Notes: generated by a model not told the origin, from the letters alone. A stretch of DNA of 64,000 bases from Calothrix sp. PCC 7716 (GCF_019977735.1 NZ_AP025018.1:2480001-2544000), one strand, 5' to 3'. Shown: positions 28,185 through 37,110, counted from the stretch's first letter. A program made the numbers and translations.

Positions 28185-28745
28185 TCATACATTTGGAACA
28201 GTTGACATATTTCCATCTGGAGATGACAAACGCGGAAAATTTGGTAGGTCTATACCACTGTGCGTTGCCGTGCGAGTTTTTAAAGCTAAACGGTAACTAA
28301 CGCTTTGCAGTTCTGCTTGTAATTGTCTGTTTTCGCGTTGCAGTGTAGCTACTTTCTCACGAACTGGCGCCATTCGCTCTTCAAATTTACGGCGGTAAAT
28401 TTGCGGAAGTTCTTGTACAACTTGCTCTAACATTCGACTACGGTCTGTCAGTTCTTGAACTGTTTGCCGCAGTTGATATATTTCTGTATCACGAGATGTG
28501 ATTTGGTCTTGATAGAATGTGACTTGTTGCTCAACTGCTTGTAGCTGCTCACGCAGTGCTATCAGTTGAGTTTGATGACGCTCTGAAACTTCCGGACCAG
28601 GCATAAAGTTTGTATTGCCTTTTACCAGTCGAAACAATTCTTGCGAAAGTTGTTGTACGAGCTGGTCACGCAGTTGCAATTCTTGACGCAACTTCGACGC
28701 TTCCGTAGAGAGAGCTTGAATTGTGGAGTTATCAGTTTGGCTCAC
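28185..28745 (-). CDS. Coiled-coil protein, Npun_F5560 family
   Basis: A 186-residue protein with heptad-like coiled coil for most of its length (about 10-160): LSTEASKLRQELQLRDQLVQ, LREQLQAVEQQVTFYQDQ, RQTVQELTDRSRMLEQVVQ and KVATLQRENRQLQAELQ. A short Pro/Ser tail follows. It resembles the cyanobacteria-only family named after Npun_F5560, whose function is not known. It could be structural or a scaffold. ATG at 28745. Next gene upstream is rpsF on the same strand, separated by a strong hairpin. Confidence 0.75.
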   Translation of the reverse strand: MSQTDNSTIQALSTEASKLRQELQLRDQLVQQLSQELFRLVKGNTNFMPGPEVSERHQTQLIALREQLQAVEQQVTFYQDQITSRDTEIYQLRQTVQELTDRSRMLEQVVQELPQIYRRKFEERMAPVREKVATLQRENRQLQAELQSVSYRLALKTRTATHSGIDLPNFPRLSSPDGNMSTVPNV

Positions 28746-28847
28746 AGTATGTTTACGCTCCCATTACAAAAACTTTACCACCATTAGGTATAACAGCGTC
28801 ATCCCGGAGACGGCAAGTAACTGCTAATGTAGCATATGTATAAAGAT

Positions 28848-28902
28848 ACTGGGTACAAAGTGCGACACACTCTTAATTAAGAGAGTAGACCTTGTACCCA
28901 GT
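28848..28902 (-). terminator. Long hairpin downstream of rpsF
   Basis: ACTGGGTACAAAG at 28848 pairs with CTTGTACCCAGT ending at 28902, and an inner stem ACTCTTAATTAAGAGAGT sits in the loop. The structure is strong and lies about 35 bases after the rpsF stop, so it is a likely terminator. Confidence 0.7.
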
Positions 28903-28936
28903 GCTTACGTACTTACTAAAGTTATTTAAGTAAAGT

Positions 28937-29266
28937 TTATGCGGCTTCTTCTGTAACTTCTTCAGCAGGTGCCAACTTGACTTCTTGTTTAATGGTCAAA
29001 TAACGGATTACTTCTTCGCTCAAACGCATCGCGCGTTCAACTGGTGCAATTGCTTTTCCACCATTTTTATAGTTCATTTGCACGTAAACACCATCGCGGT
29101 GCTTGCCAATTTCATATGCGAGGCGCCGCTTGCCACGATTTTGAATTTCGATTTCTTCTGCACCTTGTTCTTTGAGCAAGTTTTCGTATTTGCTAATGTT
29201 TTGCTCGACTTGCTCGTCTCCAAGGTCGGGACGAAGAATGTACATTGTTTCGTAAACGGTTTGCAT
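28937..29266 (-). CDS. rpsF: 30S ribosomal protein S6
   Basis: Small-subunit protein that binds 16S rRNA together with S18. The 109 residues match S6: [20 protein letters not shown]-type start (after MQTVY), [22 protein letters not shown] in the middle, and [14 protein letters not shown] near the end. The acidic tail ([10 protein letters not shown]) is a common cyanobacterial extension. ATG at 29266. It is not next to rpsR or ssb here. Confidence 0.96.
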   Translation of the reverse strand: MQTVYETMYILRPDLGDEQVEQNISKYENLLKEQGAEEIEIQNRGKRRLAYEIGKHRDGVYVQMNYKNGGKAIAPVERAMRLSEEVIRYLTIKQEVKLAPAEEVTEEAA

Positions 29267-29535
29267 GATTAGATAGTAATCCTTTTGGACAAAATGGCTG
29301 TACTGTCGCGTTTCGATTCAAACTAAAAGGCAGTTGAATGGCTTTGTAGACAGTTTTTCAGCAAGGAACTACTATCATATCAGCTTTTATCTCAAATGAA
29401 TGAGTTTTATGGAACCCGTGGTAATCTTACAATTAGTAAGCTTTGTCGTGAGTTCCCTTGAAATAAACGAAAAGCCAACTGCTGTTTGCCTTTATAACGA
29501 GATACTACGACTGGTGAGAAGCAAGGATATTAGTT

Positions 29536-30312
29536 ATGGCACAGCGCTACGTGCGAGTTCAAAATCTTGAAGGGCAGATTTTTTATGGTTTGCTCCAGTT
29601 ATCGCTTGATGTGGTTGTATTAGATGCACCTCCTTGGATGCAAGGTCAACCCACAGATTTAACGTTGGCGCCAGATAGTTATCACATTCTTGCTCCTTGT
29701 GCGCCATCTAAAATTGTAGCGGTTGGAAAAAATTATGCGGATCACGCTCAAGAAATGGGTACTTCTGTACCAACTGAGCCGCTAATATTTATGAAGCCAC
29801 CAACAACGGTTATTGCCTACAAAGAAAACATCATGTATCCCCCTCAATCGCAGCGTGTAGATTATGAGGGAGAATTGGCGTTAGTAATAGGCGCCCCTAC
29901 AGTTGGTTGTACACAGAATGAAGCGACTGATAAAATATGGGGTTACACAATTGCCAATGATGTAACCGCACGAGATTTGCAGTCAAAAGACGGGCAATGG
30001 ACGCGAGCAAAGGGATTTGACACTTTCTGTCCTATTGGACCTTGGATTGTGCGCGAAATTAATCCTGGCGCCCGCTTGCAAACTTTTCTAAATGACGATA
30101 CCAAACCAGTACAATCGGCATGTATTGACCAAATGGTGTTTTCACCAGATTATTTAGTGTCATATATAAGTCAAGTGATGACGCTATTACCTGGAGATGT
30201 CGTGTTGACAGGTACACCACTTGGAGTAGGACCACTTAGATTAGGGGACCGCATCCGCGTTGAAATTGAAGGAATTGGTCGTTTAGAAAATGTTGTAGTA
30301 GCGCGCTCTTAA
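29536..30312 (+). CDS. Fumarylacetoacetate hydrolase family protein
   Basis: A 258-residue FAH-family enzyme (2-hydroxyhepta-2,4-diene-1,7-dioate isomerase/acylpyruvase type). Motifs: KIVAVGKNYADHAQEMG at about 60-76, MKPPTTVIAY, VDYEGELALVIG with the metal-binding Glu residues, YTIANDVTARDLQ, and DGQWTRAKGFDTFCPIGPW. A Asp/Glu metal site is thus present. Substrate unknown; members hydrolyse acylpyruvates or oxaloacetate-type acids. The N-terminal 50 residues (RVQNLEGQIFYGLLQ) are the typical cap. ATG at 29536 follows an AAGCAAGGATA site. Confidence 0.9.
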   Translation: MAQRYVRVQNLEGQIFYGLLQLSLDVVVLDAPPWMQGQPTDLTLAPDSYHILAPCAPSKIVAVGKNYADHAQEMGTSVPTEPLIFMKPPTTVIAYKENIMYPPQSQRVDYEGELALVIGAPTVGCTQNEATDKIWGYTIANDVTARDLQSKDGQWTRAKGFDTFCPIGPWIVREINPGARLQTFLNDDTKPVQSACIDQMVFSPDYLVSYISQVMTLLPGDVVLTGTPLGVGPLRLGDRIRVEIEGIGRLENVVVARS

Positions 30313-30336
30313 CGATGAAAGCTATAAAGGCTACTA

Positions 30337-30828
30337 CTAACGAACCTGCATATAGACTGCATCTGAAATTGCTGGAATTTCTGCGTAACGTCCAAGTATT
30401 GATTGCACAATCGAATACGCAGATGCAACAACGATGCCAAGAAAAATTGTTGTGGCTAAGGTAGAGAGCGCAAACCCATTACCCGTAATACCAATCAACT
30501 CTAGTAATATAGTGCATAAAATAATCACAATATCTAAAAGAATTGCCTGCATCGTGTTAAAACGAATAAAGTGGGGCACTCTTTCATTTCGGACTACTAG
30601 CATAAATAAGGCAAAGAATATAATCAACCCACCCAGCCCAAACGGGAAGCTGCGAGCGATTGTATTATAGACAGCTGATACTGCGAACAGAGGACTAAAT
30701 ACTACCGCGAGAGGTGGGAACTCTGACAGTAAAGGTCTACCAAAATTTGATACCTCAATTAAAGGAAGTAAATAAGGTAAACAAGCAAAAATACGGTCTT
30801 TAACGGTTGTCGAGCCGCGCCAACTCAT
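30337..30828 (-). CDS. Tic20 family membrane protein
   Basis: A 163-residue protein with four membrane segments and the Tic20/Ycf60 start: RIFACLPYLLPLIEVSNFG. In plastids Tic20 is part of the import channel; in cyanobacteria the role is unknown. The conserved RVPHFIRFNTMQAILLDI (about 86-103) is the family block. It converges with the FAH gene with 24 bases between the stops. ATG at 30828. Confidence 0.88.
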   Translation of the reverse strand: MSWRGSTTVKDRIFACLPYLLPLIEVSNFGRPLLSEFPPLAVVFSPLFAVSAVYNTIARSFPFGLGGLIIFFALFMLVVRNERVPHFIRFNTMQAILLDIVIILCTILLELIGITGNGFALSTLATTIFLGIVVASAYSIVQSILGRYAEIPAISDAVYMQVR

Positions 30829-31232
30829 GCTACGTTCTCCTATGCCTAACAGTAACGTTGTGTATATCTAGGATAACGTAGTAATCGCTGCTTGGCATTG
30901 CTCCCGGCTTTTCACAGGCGCCATACACACATGTGCCACAGATATGATAAATAATATTAATGTTTTACCGATATTTTAGTATAAATCTTTATTAATACTG
31001 GAAAATGTGGTATAATTTGAAATTTGGTGAACAGAGGCGAAATTTAGGATAAAGCTTGTGCATAGTTTTAGAAAAGGCGTGAATCCCTAACGCAGGACAC
31101 GTGTTTTTTTGTTAGTATTCAAAAAAAGCCATGATTGTGATGCCATTGCTTTTTACGAGGCAATTGTAAGTAATTGTAAAGAGTACTTGAAACGAGTAAT
31201 TAAAACAATAGTAAATTTCAAACCAAACTTGA
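30829..31232. other. Intergenic region before rsfS
   Basis: About 400 bases with no supported gene. It includes ACACGTGTTTTTTTG at about 31099-31112, and one GGCGCC at about 30917. It must hold the rsfS operon promoter and the Tic20 gene promoter. Confidence 0.45.
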
Positions 31233-31670
31233 ATGTCGGATTATTCTCAAGAAAACTTCCCATTACGGTCTGTAGCAGTGACAAATAGTCCGTTTAAAGC
31301 CACTCAATTAAACAGCGATGATGCCAGTGCCCGACTTGCTTTTTCAGCCAGCTTGGCGGCATCTGACCGCAAAGCAGGAGATATTGTGATACTTAGGGTC
31401 GCGGATGTTTCCTATATTGCAGACTATTTTGTGGTGACAACAGGCTTTTCACGTGTTCAGGTTCGAGCAGTTGCGGATGCGATTGAAGACAAAATTAAAG
31501 AGGATTTGCAACGTGTTCCCCTACGGATAGAAGGGAAAGCAGAAGGAAATTGGGTGCTGTATGACTACGGTGATGTCATAGTTCACGTTATGATGCCTAA
31601 AGAGCGCGAATTTTATAATTTAGAAGCTTTTTGGGGTCATGCGGAACGTATCGATTTTACAAATGAGTGA
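31233..31670 (+). CDS. rsfS: Ribosome silencing factor RsfS
   Basis: RsfS binds protein L14 on the 50S subunit and blocks joining with the 30S subunit when nutrients are low. The 145 residues end in the RsfS domain: GDIVILRVADVSYIADYFVV, TGFSRVQVRAVADAIEDKI, GNWVLYDYGDVIVHVMMPKE. A polar N-terminal extension of about 30 residues precedes it. First gene of a tight three-gene run with CGLD27 and the asparaginase (gaps of about 23 and 24 bases). Confidence 0.93.
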   Translation: MSDYSQENFPLRSVAVTNSPFKATQLNSDDASARLAFSASLAASDRKAGDIVILRVADVSYIADYFVVTTGFSRVQVRAVADAIEDKIKEDLQRVPLRIEGKAEGNWVLYDYGDVIVHVMMPKEREFYNLEAFWGHAERIDFTNE

Positions 31671-31693
31671 AGCTTGCCTTTGCGGAGTGAGCC

Positions 31694-32191
31694 ATGACTA
31701 AGTCTTCTGTTTCATGTCCAGTGCCAACCGAGCAACAACCCGTCAACGAATATGAACAGTTGAAATCGGCTTGGTTGTTTCGCGATTGTACTGCCGAATT
31801 ACGGGAGTACACAATTAGAATCGCTTGGATTTACGGTTTGTCCTGGCTAATTGCTGGTCCATTGTCTGCTGCTAGTTTTCCACCCCACAAGTTCATTGCT
31901 CAGTTTGCTCTTAGTGCTGCTGCTGGAGCTAGTATTGGCGTTGTACTTGTATTGGTGCGATTGTACTTGGGGTGGTCATACGTGCGCGACCGTCTTTTCA
32001 GCCCGGTAATATTTTATGAAGAGTCGGGATGGTATGACGGTCAAACTTGGGCAAAGCCAACAGAAATACTAACGCGCGACCGTTTGATAGTCACGTATCA
32101 AATTCAACCAATTTTGCGGCGCCTGCAACTAACGTTTGCCCTTATGTTTGTGTTGTATATTGCTGGTACTATAGTTTGGCAGATTATATAA
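31694..32191 (+). CDS. CGLD27 family (DUF1230) protein
   Basis: A 165-residue cyanobacteria/plastid protein. CGLD27 is a conserved green-lineage gene of unknown function. Two or three membrane helices are visible (about 50-70, 75-100 and 140-160). The family segments include CPVPTEQQPVNEYEQLKSAW near the start, the polar helix FRDCTAELREY, and SPVIFYEESGWYDGQTWAKP. ATG at 31694 follows GGAGTGAGCC. It lies between rsfS and the asparaginase. Confidence 0.85.
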   Translation: MTKSSVSCPVPTEQQPVNEYEQLKSAWLFRDCTAELREYTIRIAWIYGLSWLIAGPLSAASFPPHKFIAQFALSAAAGASIGVVLVLVRLYLGWSYVRDRLFSPVIFYEESGWYDGQTWAKPTEILTRDRLIVTYQIQPILRRLQLTFALMFVLYIAGTIVWQII

Positions 32192-32215
32192 AAAGTATTG
32201 AGCAGAAACGCAGCA

Positions 32216-33163
32216 ATGGCAAAAAGAACTCAAGCCGCAGCATTGGAAGTCAGGTTGCTGCGTGAAGGTATTATTGAATCTCGACACACAGTACAAGCTG
32301 TAGTGTCAGATGAACGAGGCAGAGTTTTATCAGTTGCAGGCAATGCTGAAACCGCTACATTTGTACGTTCGGCACTTAAGCCGTTTCAAGCACTTTGTGT
32401 GACAACAACAGGAACTCTCGAGCGTTATGACTTGAGTGATAAAGATTTAGCTATTATCACTAGTTCGCACAAAGCCAGTATTGAGCAGGTGCGACAAGTT
32501 TTTAATATTCTCTGGAGGGCAGATATTGACCCTACTGCACTGCAATGCCCAGTTCCTGATGGTAAACGAAGTCGTCTAGAGTACAATTGTTCGGGAAAAC
32601 ATGCTGGAATGCTCGCGGTTTGTCAGCAGCGACATTTTCCTTTACATAGCTATTTAGACCGTAAACATCCAGTTCAGCAAATAATCATTGGTAAGGTAGC
32701 GGAATTGCTACGAATGCCAGCGGATGAATTTATTAGCGTTCATGATGACTGTGGAGTTCCAACATATTTATTACAGCTAGCGCAAATGGCACATTTGTAC
32801 GCCAAGCTCGCCGAGCGTAGCAATTTAGATATGGAGAGAATTGTACGCGCGATGACGCATCATCCGGTGATGGTGGCTGGAGATGGAGAGTTTGACACCG
32901 AATTAATGCGCCATTGTCCGGGAGAACTCGTTAGTAAAGCCGGAGCAGAGGGTGTGCAGTGTATTAGCAGACTCGGCGAAGGCATGGGACTGGCGATTAA
33001 AGTTATAGATGGAGCAAAGCGAGCCAGAAATGCCGCCGCAATTCATTTACTCCAGCAAATGGGTTGGATTTCTCCAACTAGTGCCCAAGCAATGGCAGAA
33101 AAATTTATGAACCTCGGTCAGTATAAGCGTTTGGAAGTTATTGGAGAATTATCAATTTTATAG
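32216..33163 (+). CDS. Asparaginase (L-asparaginase II family)
   Basis: Asparaginase II-type proteins (PF06089) hydrolyse asparagine to aspartate and ammonia. The 315-residue protein has EVRLLREGIIESRHTVQAVV, RSALKPFQALCVTTTG with the Ser-Ala-Leu-Lys site, SSHKASIEQ, LEYNCSGKHAGMLAVC, HDDCGVPTYLLQLAQMA, and GEFDTELMRHCPGELVSKAGAEG. These are the family blocks. The frame opens at TTG 32198, but ATG 32216 is the better start (MAKRTQAAAL). It is last of the rsfS run; a 41-base gap precedes the initiator tRNA. Confidence 0.9.
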   Translation: MAKRTQAAALEVRLLREGIIESRHTVQAVVSDERGRVLSVAGNAETATFVRSALKPFQALCVTTTGTLERYDLSDKDLAIITSSHKASIEQVRQVFNILWRADIDPTALQCPVPDGKRSRLEYNCSGKHAGMLAVCQQRHFPLHSYLDRKHPVQQIIIGKVAELLRMPADEFISVHDDCGVPTYLLQLAQMAHLYAKLAERSNLDMERIVRAMTHHPVMVAGDGEFDTELMRHCPGELVSKAGAEGVQCISRLGEGMGLAIKVIDGAKRARNAAAIHLLQQMGWISPTSAQAMAEKFMNLGQYKRLEVIGELSIL

Positions 33164-33204
33164 TTGCTTTATTTAGAACTTGAGTATATACTATAAAAAG
33201 ACGA

Positions 33205-33281
<77 letters not shown>

Positions 33282-33287
33282 ATTAAA

Positions 33288-33321
33288 AAACTCTGTAGTT
33301 AATACTTACAGAGTTTTTTTA
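33288..33321 (+). terminator. Rho-independent terminator after tRNA-fMet
   Basis: AACTCTGTA and TACAGAGTT form a 9-bp stem with a nine-base loop, followed by seven T residues (to 33320). A classical terminator 7 bases after the tRNA. Confidence 0.85.
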
Positions 33322-33399
33322 TGTCTATGTGCTTGTATTTTATAAAAAAGCTAGACTAAAACTTCCTTGTAGACTTATTATTATTGATTGTGAGTTTTC

Positions 33400-33745
33400 G
33401 ATAAAACAGTCACTGACCGCACTCTTAAGAGACGGGGCTTGAAATAGGGAAACTAACCATTTCTTGCTCATCGAGTTAAAGCAGTGTCTAGCTTAGAGGT
33501 TAACAGCCTAAACTGAATTGTCTGGGTGTGGTAGCCCAAAGGATGTTAAGAATGCTCCCCAAGTTTTTAACCGCTCCGACAGTCAGTAGCCCCCGGGGTA
33601 TATACACGGGTTTTGCAAGATTCCTGGCTTTCAATGCATAAAAATCTTGCATTCAAACTAACAACCACTCAGGATTAATCCTGGCTTAGTCGTTTCCTCC
33701 CTGAAGCTCAAGTTACAGGGTTTTCAAACTCTCAGGAAGTTTTTC
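33400..33745 (+). ncRNA. Long structured leader of rplS (identity unknown)
   Basis: Some 350 bases before rplS hold no open frame but have higher GC and many short inverted repeats, for example CCCCCGGGGTATATACACGGG, TCTTGCATTCAA against its upstream partner TTGCAAGATTCC, and CCCTGAAGCTCAAGTTACAGGG, just upstream of the ribosome site CTCAGGAAG. It looks like an autoregulatory leader or a small RNA, though I cannot assign it to a known class. A decayed mobile-element end is the other option. Confidence 0.4.
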
Positions 33746-34108
33746 ATGAACGCTCAAGAAATTATCCGCTCAATTGAATCGGAGCAGCTCAAATCAGACT
33801 TGCCTGACATTTACGTCGGCGATACAGTCAAAGTCGGTGTAAAAATCAAAGAAGGCGAAAAATTTCGCGTTCAGCCTTACGAAGGTGTAGTAATAGCCAA
33901 GCGTAATGGTGGCATTAACGAAACTATTACTGTCCGTCGTGTATTCCAAGGCATTGGTGTTGAACGAGTTTTCTTGCTTCATTCTCCCCGTATTGACAGC
34001 ATTAAGATTATTCGTCGTGGTAAAGTTCGTCGTGCAAAACTTTACTATCTACGCGACCGTGTTGGTAAGGCAACCCGCATTAAACAACGGTTTGACCGTT
34101 CTTTGTAA
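33746..34108 (+). CDS. rplS: 50S ribosomal protein L19
   Basis: L19 sits at the 30S-50S interface. The 120-residue sequence has the L19 blocks: [59 protein letters not shown], and the basic [15 protein letters not shown] at the end. ATG at 33746 preceded by CTCAGGAAGTT. In many cyanobacteria the order rplS, tRNA-Trp, secE, nusG is conserved, as here. Confidence 0.97.
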   Translation: MNAQEIIRSIESEQLKSDLPDIYVGDTVKVGVKIKEGEKFRVQPYEGVVIAKRNGGINETITVRRVFQGIGVERVFLLHSPRIDSIKIIRRGKVRRAKLYYLRDRVGKATRIKQRFDRSL

Positions 34109-34263
34109 ACAAACTGACCGAAGGAGAAAATGTTTGTGATAGCGGCATTCAGCCGCTTAGTCTTTTTCAAAGAGCGAAATTTTTATTTTTTATAAAAATA
34201 TTGCCCAAGTTGCGTTATAATGGTGAAAGTTCAGCGTTTGGGACTGAATTAAAGACATTACAA

Positions 34264-34336
34264 GCGCTCTTAGTTCAGTTGGTAGAACGCAGGTCTCCAA
34301 AACCTGATGTCGGGGGTTCAAGTCCTCCAGGGCGCG
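34264..34336 (+). tRNA. trnW: tRNA-Trp (CCA)
   Basis: Cloverleaf of 73 bases: acceptor arm GCGCTCT against AGGGCGC (one G-T pair), D-arm AGTTCAGTTGGTAGAAC, anticodon arm CAGGTCTCCAAAACCTG with anticodon CCA, and T-arm GGGGTTCAAGTCCTC. Discriminator G73. CCA is not encoded. It lies between rplS and secE, the conserved cyanobacterial position. Confidence 0.95.
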
Positions 34337-34565
34337 CTCTCAATAGAAAGATTGCAACCCGAAAGATTTCAAAAATCTTGTAGTATTAACCACAAGACAA
34401 GAAAATTTCGGGTAGAATCTTATTAACTATTATTTACAGTTCTTGCTTCGAGTTGTTGAAATCAGGAGCTAGAGCTGTAAGTTGTTGACTGGATGTATGA
34501 ATCTCGTTGAGAATTGATTATTCTTAGCGGCAGGCACGGAAGATAGCGAAAAGGGAGGTGAAACC

Positions 34566-34790
34566 GTGAGCAAGAAAAACGAAGCTGAAATAGCAGAAAC
34601 TTCGGGTGGGTTCAGCGTCAACAAATTTGTTGAAGGCACTAAAGAAGAGTTCGAGAAAGTTGTCTGGCCCAGTCGAAAGCAAGTAATTAGTGAGTCAGCG
34701 GCTGTATTGTTAATGGTGACACTTTCAGCAGCGTTGATTTTTTTAGTTGATAAACTCTTTACGTGGGGCGCCCAACAGGTATTCGGATGA
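34566..34790 (+). CDS. secE: Preprotein translocase subunit SecE
   Basis: Essential single-helix subunit of the SecYEG channel. The 74 residues contain FVEGTKEEFEKVVWPSRKQV, the conserved amphipathic helix, followed by a membrane helix (AAVLLMVTLSAALIFLVDKL). GTG start at 34566 with a strong GGGAGGTGA site, a clear case where the ribosome site picks the start. The stop TGA overlaps the nusG ATG (ATGA), so translation is probably coupled. Confidence 0.95.
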   Translation: MSKKNEAEIAETSGGFSVNKFVEGTKEEFEKVVWPSRKQVISESAAVLLMVTLSAALIFLVDKLFTWGAQQVFG

Positions 34791-35428
34791 CTTCTGTAAC
34801 AGACTCTGGTTACAACGAACAAGCTTTGCACGATTCGGAAACCGGGCAAGATAATGCTTCTTCTAAGGTTTCTCGCTGGTATGCAGTGCAAGTAGCATCG
34901 GGTTGTGAAAAGCGTGTTAAAACAAACTTGGAGCAGCGCATTCAAACATTTGATGTAGCTGATAAAATACTTCAGGTGGAAATACCACACACACCCGCCG
35001 TCAAAATCCGTAAAGATGGTAGTCGCCATCAAACCGAAGAAAAAGTCTTCCCCGGCTATGTGCTGGTGAGGATGATCATGAATGATGATGTCTGGCAGGT
35101 AGTACGCAACACCACCCATGTAATTAACTTCGTGGGGGCAGAGCAAAAACGCGGAACAGGTCGAAGTCGCGGTCACGTTAAACCCGTACCGTTGAGTAAT
35201 TCTGAAGTCGAGCGAATCTTTAAACAGACTACCGAACAGCAAGAAGTCGTCAAGATTGATATGACGACGGGTGACAAGATAATTGTGCTTTCTGGTCCAT
35301 TTAAAGACTTTGAAGGTGAGGTGATTGAAGTTAGCCCAGAGCGGAGTAAACTTAAAGCCTTACTATCAATATTTGGACGAGATACACCGGTCGAACTAGA
35401 ATTCAATCAGGTAGAGAAACAGAGCTAA
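34787..35428 (+). CDS. nusG: Transcription termination/antitermination protein NusG
   Basis: NusG binds RNA polymerase and tunes pausing and termination. The 213 residues have an N-terminal NGN domain (RWYAVQVASGCEKRVKTNLE, EEKVFPGYVLVRMIMND, and TTHVINFVG) and a C-terminal KOW domain (GDKIIVLSGPFKDFEGEVIE). ATG at 34787 overlaps the secE stop by one base-step (ATGA). A longer frame from GTG 34763 is not the start. A polar N-terminal extension of about 30 residues is common in cyanobacteria. Confidence 0.96.
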   Translation: MTSVTDSGYNEQALHDSETGQDNASSKVSRWYAVQVASGCEKRVKTNLEQRIQTFDVADKILQVEIPHTPAVKIRKDGSRHQTEEKVFPGYVLVRMIMNDDVWQVVRNTTHVINFVGAEQKRGTGRSRGHVKPVPLSNSEVERIFKQTTEQQEVVKIDMTTGDKIIVLSGPFKDFEGEVIEVSPERSKLKALLSIFGRDTPVELEFNQVEKQS

Positions 35429-35434
35429 AACAAA

Positions 35435-35860
35435 ATGGCGAAGAAAGTTGTAGCGGTTATTAAGTTGGCACTTAACGCAGGTAAAGCCAACCCAGCACCG
35501 CCTGTAGGTCCCGCGCTTGGTCAGCACGGTGTTAATATTATGATGTTCTGCAAAGAATATAATGCCAAAACAGCCGACCAAGCTGGGATGATTATTCCTG
35601 TAGAGATATCGGTATTTGAAGACCGGAGTTTTACATTCATCCTTAAAACTCCTCCAGCTTCGGTACTAATTAAAAAAGCGGCAAAAATAGAAACAGGGTC
35701 GAATGAACCGAATAAAAAGAAAGTCGGTTCCATTACGAAAACCCAGTTACGTGAAATAGCCCAAACAAAAATGCCCGACTTGAATGCCAACGATATTGAT
35801 GCAGCAATGAACATCATCGCTGGAACAGCAAGAAATATGGGTGTTACAGTTACAGAGTAG
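35435..35860 (+). CDS. rplK: 50S ribosomal protein L11
   Basis: L11 forms the GTPase-associated centre with 23S rRNA. Blocks: [57 protein letters not shown], and the C-terminal [11 protein letters not shown]-type segment (here [13 protein letters not shown]). 141 residues. It follows nusG with a 6-base gap. STRR heptamers lie right after the stop. Confidence 0.97.
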   Translation: MAKKVVAVIKLALNAGKANPAPPVGPALGQHGVNIMMFCKEYNAKTADQAGMIIPVEISVFEDRSFTFILKTPPASVLIKKAAKIETGSNEPNKKKVGSITKTQLREIAQTKMPDLNANDIDAAMNIIAGTARNMGVTVTE

Positions 35861-35900
35861 AAAGTGCTGAGTGCTGAGTGCTGAGTAGAGGTTAGGAGTT
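35861..35900. repeat. STRR heptamers between rplK and rplA
   Basis: AGTGCTGAGTGCTGAGTAG followed by TTAGGAG within the 160-base gap of the ribosomal operon. The gene block thus has an accretion that most species lack. Confidence 0.8.
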
Positions 35901-36019
35901 AAGAAAGAAATTCGTAACTTTGAAGGAACTTTTTGCTCTTGGGCTTTTTAATTTTGAGTTAAGTAAATTTTATTGGGGGAGAGGTTTTTGCTTCGTAATA
36001 GACCCCAGGAGAGTAGAAA

Positions 36020-36733
36020 ATGGGAAAGAAAGTATCACGTCGAATGCAGGCTTTGCTTGCGAAAATAGAAGATAGAGATTATGCACCGCTAGATGCATTA
36101 GCTTTACTTAAGGAAACCGCAACAGCAAAATTTCCAGAAGCAGCAGAAGCTCATATCCGTTTAGGAATTGACCCAAAATATAGTGACCAGCAACTGCGTA
36201 CAACTGTTGCATTACCCAAAGGAACAGGTAATGAAGTTCGTGTAGCAGTAATTGCGCGAGGCGAAAAAGTAACAGAAGCTACCAACGCAGGCGCCGATAT
36301 TGTTGGTTCAGAAGAACTAATCGACGAAATCCAAAAAGGTATGATGGATTTCGACAAATTGATTGCAACACCCGATGTAATGCCACAAGTTGCGAAGCTT
36401 GGTAAATTACTTGGTCCAAGAGGGTTGATGCCTTCACCAAAAGGTGGTACTGTTACTTTTGATTTAGTCAGCGCAATTTCTGAATTCAAAGCTGGTAAAT
36501 TAGAATTCCGAGCAGACAGAACTGGTATTGTTCATGTTATGTTTGGTAAAGTGGCATTTGCGCCTGACGATTTATTAATTAACTTAAAGGCGTTGCAAGA
36601 AACTATCGACCGTAACCGTCCTAGTGGCGCCAAAGGTCGTTACTGGCGAAGTATGTACGTTGCTTCAACAATGGGACCCAGCATCCGTATTGACATCAAC
36701 GCACTTCGTGACTTAAAAATGAACGAAACCTAA
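36020..36733 (+). CDS. rplA: 50S ribosomal protein L1
   Basis: L1 makes the mobile stalk near the E-site and can repress its own mRNA. The 237 residues contain [71 protein letters not shown], and [19 protein letters not shown]. All L1 blocks present. ATG at 36020 with AGGAGAG upstream. The gap to rplK (160 bases) has no clear L1 operator that I can identify. Confidence 0.97.
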   Translation: MGKKVSRRMQALLAKIEDRDYAPLDALALLKETATAKFPEAAEAHIRLGIDPKYSDQQLRTTVALPKGTGNEVRVAVIARGEKVTEATNAGADIVGSEELIDEIQKGMMDFDKLIATPDVMPQVAKLGKLLGPRGLMPSPKGGTVTFDLVSAISEFKAGKLEFRADRTGIVHVMFGKVAFAPDDLLINLKALQETIDRNRPSGAKGRYWRSMYVASTMGPSIRIDINALRDLKMNET

Positions 36734-36734
36734 A

Positions 36735-36812
36735 AAAGTGCTGAGTAGAAAGTCCTGAGTGCTGAGGAATTACATACAAGTTAAAACTCAGCACTCAGCA
36801 CTCAGAACTCAT
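36735..36812. repeat. STRR heptamers, inverted pair, between rplA and the L10 leader
   Basis: AGTGCTGAGTAG and GTGCTGAGG (36739-36767) face ACTCAGCACTCAGCACTCAG (36786-36806). They can form a hairpin just before the rplJ leader. Confidence 0.85.
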
Positions 36813-36820
36813 AACTAAAT

Positions 36821-36998
36821 ATAGTAGCCAGAGACAGCAGGTGCAAAATGCTTAATATCCTGCCGAGGTTTACGTCTAAGTATTTATAGTTTAGTTTCAC
36901 AATTAAAAGTGTGAAATTGATTTTACTGGATGTAATACGATTTTAGAAATCGACCTTGATGTAAAACCCTGGCTCGCACGGAAGCTGGGGTTTATTGT
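36821..36998 (+). promoter_or_regulatory. Ribosomal protein L10 leader with attenuator hairpin
   Basis: The core AGAGACAGCAGGTGC at 36830 followed by a short loop and ATCCTGCCGAGG matches the L10(L12)4-binding leader seen in many bacteria: a kink-turn segment and the GCAGGTGC/CCTGCCGAGG pairing. About 110 bases on, AAACCCTGGCT and AGCTGGGGTTT form a hairpin before a TTTATTGTTT run at 36993-37000, a likely attenuator. Excess L10 would bind the leader and lower rplJ-rplL expression. Confidence 0.75.
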
Positions 36999-37019
36999 TT
37001 GCGCGCGCACTTAATATAA

Positions 37020-37075
37020 GGGCGGGTTAACCATTATCTTCCTTAGTCTTAGGATATTTCTAAACCCGCCCCCAA
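37020..37075. repeat. GGGCGGGTT dispersed hairpin
   Basis: GGGCGGGTTAACC at 37020 pairs with AAACCCGCCCC at about 37061, with a 30-base loop. The arms match the element at 13741-13830 while the loop differs, so this is a second copy of one hairpin family. It lies between the L10 leader and rplJ. Confidence 0.7.
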
Positions 37076-37110
37076 CGTAAATCTAAAATCCTCCAAGGGG
37101 GTGAAGCGAA

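Noticed and set aside
34201-34383. Open frame covering tRNA-Trp
   Set aside because: It runs across the tRNA gene on the same strand and has no family features.
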